Part shown: positions 4,008 through 8,868 of the stretch, one piece after another
How the letters are laid out: every line of letters begins with the position of its first letter
How positions within the stretch are numbered: the stretch's first letter is position 1
Assembly: GCA_934454525.1 (NCBI GenBank)
Contig: CAKSFM010000032.1
Location: forward strand, 1 to 8,868
Source of the DNA: an uncultured Clostridia bacterium
GTDB taxonomy: Bacteria; Bacillota; Clostridia; UMGS1883
Direction of reading: 5' to 3'
DNA: 8,868 nucleotides
Notes under the pieces: model-generated
The model's input: the letters and a program-made list of their open reading frames with translations, nothing else
What the model was told of the DNA's origin: nothing
Databases searched by the model: none
Made by a program: the position numbers and the translations under genes

Positions 4008-5102
4008 ATGATGGAGGAAAACAATGCTGTCGAAATTTGCGGTTTGTCCAAAAGTTACGGCGGCAACAAAGCGCTTGACAACATTTCATTCAGCGTCAGG
4101 CGCGGAGAAATCATGGGATTTCTCGGACCGAACGGTGCCGGAAAAAGCACAACGATGAACATTCTGACCGGCTGCATAAGCGCGAGCCAGGGCAGCGTGA
4201 CGGTTTGCGGATGCGATGTTTTGGAGAACCCGAAAATCATCAAGGGCAAAATCGGGTATCTTCCCGAGCAGCCGCCGCTGTACTTTGACATGACGGTTTA
4301 TGAGTACTTATCGTTCGTGTATGACCTGAAAAAGGTTAAGAACGACAAAAAAGCGCATATTGAACACGTTATGGAGCTTGTCCGGATAAGTGACATGCAG
4401 GGCAGAATGATTAAAAACCTGTCAAAGGGATATAAGCAGAGAGTCGGACTCGCACAGGCGCTTATCGGTGACCCCGAGGTTCTGGTGCTGGACGAGCCGA
4501 CAGTCGGACTTGATCCGAAGCAGATTGTTGAAATCAGAAACGTGATAAAGGCAATCGGCAAGGAGCGCACAATCATCCTCAGTACACATATACTGCAGGA
4601 GGTCAGCGCAGTGTGCGACAGGGTCACAATTATTGCGCACGGAAAAATTGTTGCCGAAAACACCATTGAGGGACTTGAGGAGCTTGCCGGAGGCAAGGAC
4701 AAGTTCAGAGTGCGCGTACTCGGGGGCAAAGAAGACGCAAGAAGCGTTATTGAATCCGTTCCGAACGTTGTTTCCGTTGTAAACGAGCCGCAGACCGAAA
4801 GCGGCACTGCGGAATTTATTGTGACGCAGGAGAGCGGAAGCGACATACGCAAGGATCTGTTTGACGCTCTCAGCCGCGCAGGGATGCCGATTTACGGACT
4901 TCGCCCGGCAGGACTTACACTTGAAGAAATATTCATCAAGCTGACATCTCAGCCTGTGATAACCGAATCTCCGGCAGAAACGGGGAAAAATTCCGCTGAT
5001 AATCCAAACGCGGAAATTCCGGCTGCCGAAGAAATTACTGACAACGCAGACAGCGAAGCTGCGGAGGAAACGGAGGTGCTCGGCGATGAGCGCGATATTT
5101 AA
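4008..5102 (+). CDS. ABC transporter ATP-binding protein (GldA-like), 364 aa
   Basis: This is the ATPase of an ABC-2-type exporter; it hydrolyses ATP on the cytoplasmic face to drive the permease encoded next. All motifs are intact: Walker A GPNGAGKST (40-48), Q-loop Gln88 in GYLPEQ, signature LSKGYKQ (138-144), Walker B VLVLDEPT (158-165) and the switch His194 in LSTHIL. After the nucleotide-binding domain comes an accessory alpha/beta region (about 230-312) ending in LTLEEIFIKLT, usual for the GldA/CcmA/NatA branch. It is followed by an unusual acidic, Ala/Glu/Asp-rich tail of about 48 residues (317-364). I chose ATG 4008, 10 bases after GGGAGG (3992-3997); an in-frame ATG at 3924 would lie upstream of the promoter -10. 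The 3' end overlaps the permease gene by 17 bases, indicating translational coupling. Confidence 0.93.
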   Translation: MMEENNAVEICGLSKSYGGNKALDNISFSVRRGEIMGFLGPNGAGKSTTMNILTGCISASQGSVTVCGCDVLENPKIIKGKIGYLPEQPPLYFDMTVYEYLSFVYDLKKVKNDKKAHIEHVMELVRISDMQGRMIKNLSKGYKQRVGLAQALIGDPEVLVLDEPTVGLDPKQIVEIRNVIKAIGKERTIILSTHILQEVSAVCDRVTIIAHGKIVAENTIEGLEELAGGKDKFRVRVLGGKEDARSVIESVPNVVSVVNEPQTESGTAEFIVTQESGSDIRKDLFDALSRAGMPIYGLRPAGLTLEEIFIKLTSQPVITESPAETGKNSADNPNAEIPAAEEITDNADSEAAEETEVLGDERDI

Positions 5103-5790
5103 AAAGGAATTTAAAAACTATTTCATGTCACCCATCGGATACATATTCGCCGGTGTGTTCATGTTCTTTGCGGCTATGTTTTTTTCAAGCGGCGTTCTGC
5201 GTTCGCAGCAGGCGGACATTTCACTGATGTTTTCAAATATAAACGTCATTTATCTTCTGCTTGCATCGCTGCTTACAATGAGATTGCTTGCAGAGGAAAA
5301 AAACAAGAAAACCGATCAGCTGCTTTTAACCTCACCTGTCAGCATAACGGAAATTGTGCTCGGCAAATATTTTGCGGCAATGGCATTTTTCGGGGTTACG
5401 ATTGTTTTGTCATTCATATTCCCTGCAATCATGTTCAAATTCGGCAAGCCTGCACTGAGCGAGGTTATCGGCTCTTACCTCGGATTCATTCTTCTTTGGG
5501 GAGCATTTATCTCAATCGGTCTTTTCATTTCCTCATTGACGGAAAGCCAGATGATTGCCGGCGTGTTCACATTTGCAAGCCTGCTTCTCATTTACTTTAT
5601 CAACTGGTTTGAATCGAGCGCAAAAAATGAAATTGTCAGAAAAATACTCGGTTGGTTTTCGCTTCTCAGCCGTTACAGTGAATTTCAGGACGGAATACTG
5701 AACGTTCAGAACATTATTTACTATCTGAGCTTCATATTCGTTTTCCTTTTCCTGACAGTCCGCGTTATCGACAAGAGAAGATATAGCTGA
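5086..5790 (+). CDS. ABC-2-type permease (GldF-like), 234 aa
   Basis: This is the membrane half of the exporter. It has six predicted membrane segments (about 16-36, 52-68, 97-118, 129-151, 156-173, 208-227). The family signature is between segments 2 and 3: RLLAEEKNKKTDQLLLTSPV at 66-85, continuing to SITEIVLGKYFAA, the conserved cytoplasmic coupling region of GldF/NosY-like ABC-2 permeases. The N-terminal IFKKEFKNYFMSPIGYI is also typical. Start ATG 5086 lies inside the ATPase gene, about 9 bases after CGGAGG. The length is normal for a single-permease GldF. The next gene follows 14 bases after the stop. The transported substrate cannot be told from the sequence. Confidence 0.92.
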   Translation: MSAIFKKEFKNYFMSPIGYIFAGVFMFFAAMFFSSGVLRSQQADISLMFSNINVIYLLLASLLTMRLLAEEKNKKTDQLLLTSPVSITEIVLGKYFAAMAFFGVTIVLSFIFPAIMFKFGKPALSEVIGSYLGFILLWGAFISIGLFISSLTESQMIAGVFTFASLLLIYFINWFESSAKNEIVRKILGWFSLLSRYSEFQDGILNVQNIIYYLSFIFVFLFLTVRVIDKRRYS

Positions 5791-5804
5791 GGAGGGGAAA
5801 CAAA

Positions 5805-7214
5805 ATGAAAAAAATAAAGCTTAAAATGAGCATGATGAGTGCACTTATCACGGCAGTTGTGCTTGTGTGTGTGCTCGTGGTAAACGGACTTGTTTCCGTT
5901 GTGACGGAAAAGCATCCGCTGAAAATAGATTTGACAAAGGACAAGGTTTACGAATTTTCGCAGCGCACAAAAGAGGTTATGAAAAACCTTGACACTGAAA
6001 TTAAGGCATATGCTTTGATTCCGGAGGGAACAGACGATGAGTATATTGACTATATAAAGCAGTATCTCGGAAAATATAAAGCGCTTAATTCAAAGTTTAA
6101 GGTTGAATATGTTGACCCTTATTCAAATCCGGCGTTCATGACCAAATACAATGACGGAGAAACGCAGGCTTCGGTATGCTCTGTTATTCTGACAAAGGGA
6201 GATGATTTTAAGGTTGTTCCCTTCGATCAGATGTACAATCAGAACAGCTATACCGGAAGCGTTGAAATAGACATGGAACGCAAGGTCACAAACGCGATTA
6301 TGAAGCTCACCGGGCAGCTTTCCGGCGTTAAGGCTTATTTTCTGAGCGGTCACGGTGAATATGAGGGAACGAATCTTGCATCACTCCTTGAGGATGAGGG
6401 ATACACAACCGGCAGCGTGAATCTTTCGGTTGAAGCAATTCCCGACGACGCTTCGGTGTTATTCAGCCTTGCACCGCAGTCTGACTGGACGGCGGAGGAA
6501 CGCGACGCAATCGATAAATACATGGACAAGGGCGGCAAGCTTATCATTGCGGCAAGTCCCGGAATGAAGCCTGCAGAAAGGCTTGACAGCTATCTTGCAG
6601 AATGGGGACTTAAGCTCGACTATGATTATGTTATCGAGGCAGACGACACAAAGGCTCTTTCTTCTGGAAACGGAATTCCCGTTCCCGCACCGCAGCTTTC
6701 CGACCATGCGATAAACAAAAAGATTGCCGAGTCGGACAGTGTGTTCGTTTCACCGGCATCTATGAGCATTTCAAAAATCAAAAGTGCAAATTCAGCAACT
6801 GTTTCAGAGCTTTTAACCACCTCCGACAAATCATACGGAAAGGTTAATCTCGAATCAACCAGTATAAGCAAGGAGGACGGTGACATATACGGACCTCTGA
6901 GTGTTGCATCGATTTCCGAAAAAACCGGGGATAAAACGTCATCGGTTGTCGTTATAGGCTCTCTCTCAGCACTTGAATCGAATGGAATACTCAGCGAAGG
7001 AGCTTACCTTAACGGTGATTTTGTACTTAACACTGTAAATTACCTTTGCGGCTCAAGCGAGGATCTCGGCATCCGCGCAAAGCAGGTCAGCGCCGAACAG
7101 ATGACGATGACAGAGCAGCAGATTGCAGTTTGCATGCTTGTGCTGCAGATTGTTGTTCCGATTGTTATAATTCTTATCGGTCTGTTCGTATGGCTCAAGA
7201 GGAGAAATAAGTAA
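5805..7214 (+). CDS. GldG-like ABC-type auxiliary protein (ABC_transp_aux domain), 469 aa
   Basis: This is a membrane-anchored partner of the ABC exporter. The architecture is a membrane segment at 10-33, a large extracytoplasmic region, and a second membrane segment at about 440-464 with a basic KRRNK end, so both termini face the cytoplasm. Family marks include IDLTKDKVYEFSQRTKEVMKNL (41-62), the VEYVDPYSNP stretch (100-109), EIDMERKVTNAI (154-165) and the FLSGHGEYEG motif (179-188), which leads into a Rossmann-like or GATase1-like fold of the PF09822 type. In gliding Bacteroidetes GldG belongs to the motility and secretion machinery, while Firmicute copies have no assigned role. The start follows an excellent GGAGGGG site (5791-5797), and the stop overlaps the next start (TAATG), so expression is coupled. 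Confidence 0.9.
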   Translation: MKKIKLKMSMMSALITAVVLVCVLVVNGLVSVVTEKHPLKIDLTKDKVYEFSQRTKEVMKNLDTEIKAYALIPEGTDDEYIDYIKQYLGKYKALNSKFKVEYVDPYSNPAFMTKYNDGETQASVCSVILTKGDDFKVVPFDQMYNQNSYTGSVEIDMERKVTNAIMKLTGQLSGVKAYFLSGHGEYEGTNLASLLEDEGYTTGSVNLSVEAIPDDASVLFSLAPQSDWTAEERDAIDKYMDKGGKLIIAASPGMKPAERLDSYLAEWGLKLDYDYVIEADDTKALSSGNGIPVPAPQLSDHAINKKIAESDSVFVSPASMSISKIKSANSATVSELLTTSDKSYGKVNLESTSISKEDGDIYGPLSVASISEKTGDKTSSVVVIGSLSALESNGILSEGAYLNGDFVLNTVNYLCGSSEDLGIRAKQVSAEQMTMTEQQIAVCMLVLQIVVPIVIILIGLFVWLKRRNK

Positions 7215-8584
7215 TGAAAAAAAGCATAAAAGCATTGATTATTGCCGTGCTTGTGCTTTGTGTGCTATGCGGAGCATACGTTATTGCGTACAAGTGGAAG
7301 CCGAAAGAAAGCAAAAAGGACGAAACTGAACCGCAGACGGCTGAAACGGTTTATATAATCGAGGAAAAAACAGAGAATATTGCTTCCGTTGATATAGCTG
7401 ACGGGGATACCCGCTACACACTTGTGAACGGCGAAAAGGTCAGCATTGACGGCTATTCCAGCGCTGTTTTGTCACAGGGGAAGCTTGACAGTGCGATATC
7501 TGCATACTCCATGATAAGCGCTTCGCGCAAAATTAAAGAGGGAAACAACGCCCTTGCCGATTACGGACTCGACAACCCGAACCGCAGCGTTACCGTTCAT
7601 CTTAAGGACAGCAGCACAAAAACGATTCTGTTCGGTGCGAGCGCTGTAATTGACAACGAGATTTACGTTATGGAAAAGGAAAGCGGTTCAATATATACGC
7701 TTTCATCTTATCAGGCAGATTCGCTGCTGCAAAGTCCCGAAAACTTCCGTGATTTAACGGTTTGCACAATTGATAATACTTCAATAAAGGCATTTTCAAT
7801 TAAGAAAGGCAGCACGGAGATACTCAGAATTGAAAAATCTGAGGAAGAAAAGGGCAAGGATGATCCCTCTGCACAGATTCAGGATTATAACATGACATAT
7901 CCTCATGCTGTTAAAGCGTCCTCCGACAAGGTCGGCGCACTGATTGAAAAGCTCGGTGCAGTCACGGCAACAGAGATTGCCGAAGAGAATCCTGCCGACC
8001 TTTCCAAATACGGACTGCAAAGTCCGGCAGTTATAACGGTGACTGACAGCGAGGGAGAGCATACTGTTAAGCTCGGCTCCAAGAACGGCAGCGATGTTTA
8101 TATGATGAGCGGAAACCTGCCCGTTGTTTACAGTGCGCCGTGTGATTTTTATGACATTGTGCTTTCCGCAGCAGCGTCGGATTATGTTGACAGATTCATT
8201 CATATATTCAACATTGACACGATTAAGGAAATTGAATTTACTGAGGGCGGAGAAGCGCACAAGCTTTCCATTAAGGGCGATACTTCAAAAGAGGGTGAAT
8301 GCGATTACAAGCTTGACGGCAAAAAGCTTGACGAAAGCACGTTTAAAAGGCTTTACCAGTCGATCATCGGAATCACGTTTACCGACACGGCTGAGGCTTC
8401 CCCGTCGGGCAGTCCGGCAGCAACCGTGAAGTTCAGGTTCAAGAACAAAAAGGAAAAAACATTTTCTTATTACGCAATTGACGAGCGATATTCCTACACC
8501 GTGTCCGACAGCGGACTCGGCTGCAAAACGCTCACAAAGAACCTGACGGCGGTTACCGAAGCAATCAAAGAAGCATCAAAATAA
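7214..8584 (+). CDS. DUF4340-containing membrane-anchored protein, 456 aa
   Basis: The last gene of the exporter operon encodes an N-terminally anchored protein (membrane segment 6-26) with a charged linker (28-45) and a long extracytoplasmic part. That part contains internal repeats of the DUF4340 type. ADYGLDNP (115-122) followed by a beta-rich stretch to IYTLSS (160-165) matches LSKYGLQSP (263-271) followed by the stretch to VVYSAP (304-309), and a weaker third unit lies at about 404-434. DUF4340 proteins regularly follow GldG-like genes, and a partnership with the ABC exporter is inferred from that. A scaffold or substrate-binding role is plausible but undemonstrated. The start overlaps the previous stop by one base, with an AGGAG site at 7198-7204. 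No clear terminator follows the stop; transcription appears to run into structured DNA. Confidence 0.88.
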   Translation: MKKSIKALIIAVLVLCVLCGAYVIAYKWKPKESKKDETEPQTAETVYIIEEKTENIASVDIADGDTRYTLVNGEKVSIDGYSSAVLSQGKLDSAISAYSMISASRKIKEGNNALADYGLDNPNRSVTVHLKDSSTKTILFGASAVIDNEIYVMEKESGSIYTLSSYQADSLLQSPENFRDLTVCTIDNTSIKAFSIKKGSTEILRIEKSEEEKGKDDPSAQIQDYNMTYPHAVKASSDKVGALIEKLGAVTATEIAEENPADLSKYGLQSPAVITVTDSEGEHTVKLGSKNGSDVYMMSGNLPVVYSAPCDFYDIVLSAAASDYVDRFIHIFNIDTIKEIEFTEGGEAHKLSIKGDTSKEGECDYKLDGKKLDESTFKRLYQSIIGITFTDTAEASPSGSPAATVKFRFKNKKEKTFSYYAIDERYSYTVSDSGLGCKTLTKNLTAVTEAIKEASK

Positions 8585-8592
8585 TGGGGCTG

Positions 8593-8779
8593 TAGCAAAA
8601 TGCGCAGAACGCATAAAGCAAAGAGAAATTCGGAATAAACAGTCGGAAAATTAAATGTAGAAATTCGTTATGCAACGAATTTCTATAAAAAACGCTTTAT
8701 GCTACGAACAAACTTCACCTCTCGGAGTACCTATGTACGCCTTCGGGTTCAGTTTGTCCGTTCTGCGCTATAGGCATAA
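8593..8779. repeat. Structured non-coding element with nested inverted repeats
   Basis: Several arms pair here. GCGCAGAACG (8602-8611) matches CGTTCTGCGC (8759-8768). GCATAAAGC (8611-8619) matches GCTTTATGC (8694-8702). TAGAAATTCGTT (8658-8669) and AACGAATTTCTA (8674-8685) form a perfect 12-bp hairpin. ACAAACT (8708-8714) and AGTTTGT (8751-8757) close an imperfect stem whose tip is GTAC-CTAT-GTAC. TTATGC (8697-8702) can also pair with GCATAA (8774-8779). This is far more pairing than chance and suggests a folded RNA or a mobile/REP-like DNA repeat. Minus-strand frames here are short and lack ribosome sites. I know no named RNA family that fits. Confidence 0.65.
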
Positions 8780-8841
8780 CAGACTCGAACTCCATGCGGT
8801 TCAAAAAGGCAAATTTGTCGCAATAATGCGTTAAAATGCTC

Positions 8842-8862
8842 GTTAATAGACAAACTATTAAC
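8842..8862. repeat. Perfect 8-bp hairpin near the right edge
   Basis: GTTAATAG (8842-8849) and CTATTAAC (8855-8862) pair perfectly around ACAAA. CTGCGC follows at 8862-8867 and repeats the right arm of the larger element, so the structured region probably continues beyond the window. No T-run is visible. Confidence 0.55.
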
Positions 8863-8868
8863 TGCGCT

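Noticed and set aside
4298..4852. Long minus-strand frame inside the ABC ATPase gene
   Set aside because: It is a Ser/Thr-rich antisense shadow of a clearly coding ATPase with all motifs intact.
8658..8691. Terminator for the exporter operon
   Set aside because: The stem is perfect, but it is followed by TAAAAAACG on the plus strand with no T-run; on the minus strand the tail is also not U-rich enough.
8780..8810. tRNA gene suggested by GGAGTTCGAGTCTG on the minus strand
   Set aside because: Only a T-loop-like motif is seen; no acceptor stem, anticodon arm or D-arm can be fitted.

Overview
The window looks like a low-to-mid GC Firmicute of the class Clostridia, probably an Oscillospiraceae/Ruminococcus-type gut organism. 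The basis is strong GGAGG ribosome sites, near-consensus sigma-A promoters with 17-base spacers, Clostridia-type protein families and accessory sequences of the kind found in their integrative elements. No RNA gene or diagnostic marker is present, so this placement is inference.

Layout. (1) 1-327, minus strand: the extreme 5' end of a mobile-element replication-initiator-like gene, an unannotated 56-aa Cys-rich small protein, two intrinsic terminators and the orphan 3' tail of a lost gene. (2) 483-890: a 173-bp tandem repeat (2.4 copies) with nested inverted repeats and built-in terminator-like hairpins. A strong hairpin at 917-955 follows. (3) 966-2081, minus: a secreted protein of unknown function with its own promoter, which has a perfect palindrome between -35 and -10. 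(4) 2300-3244: an XRE-family regulator divergent from a SLOG-family (DUF1273-like) gene that is broken by one extra A in an A5 run. The shared intergenic region carries three ATGGTAT boxes. (5) 3348-3902: a small membrane protein resembling the CrtO acyltransferase family, with its own promoter and terminator. (6) 4008-8584: a tight four-gene operon of an ABC ATPase, an ABC-2 permease, a GldG-like auxiliary protein and a DUF4340 protein. This is the Gld-type ABC exporter module, here in an organism with no sign of gliding. (7) 8585-8868: non-coding, highly structured DNA with several nested inverted repeats.

How it fits together. The left third (1 to about 3250) reads as accessory DNA: element-type genes, repeats, gene remnants and a regulator/SLOG pair. 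The right half reads as ordinary chromosomal genes. In the ABC operon the ATPase powers the permease, while the GldG-like and DUF4340 proteins are membrane-anchored extracytoplasmic partners; the substrate is unknown. The best candidates for something undescribed are the XRE/SLOG operator array with a possible third target at the secreted-protein promoter, the terminator placed just before the replication gene, and the two structured repeat elements. None can be proved new from sequence alone.
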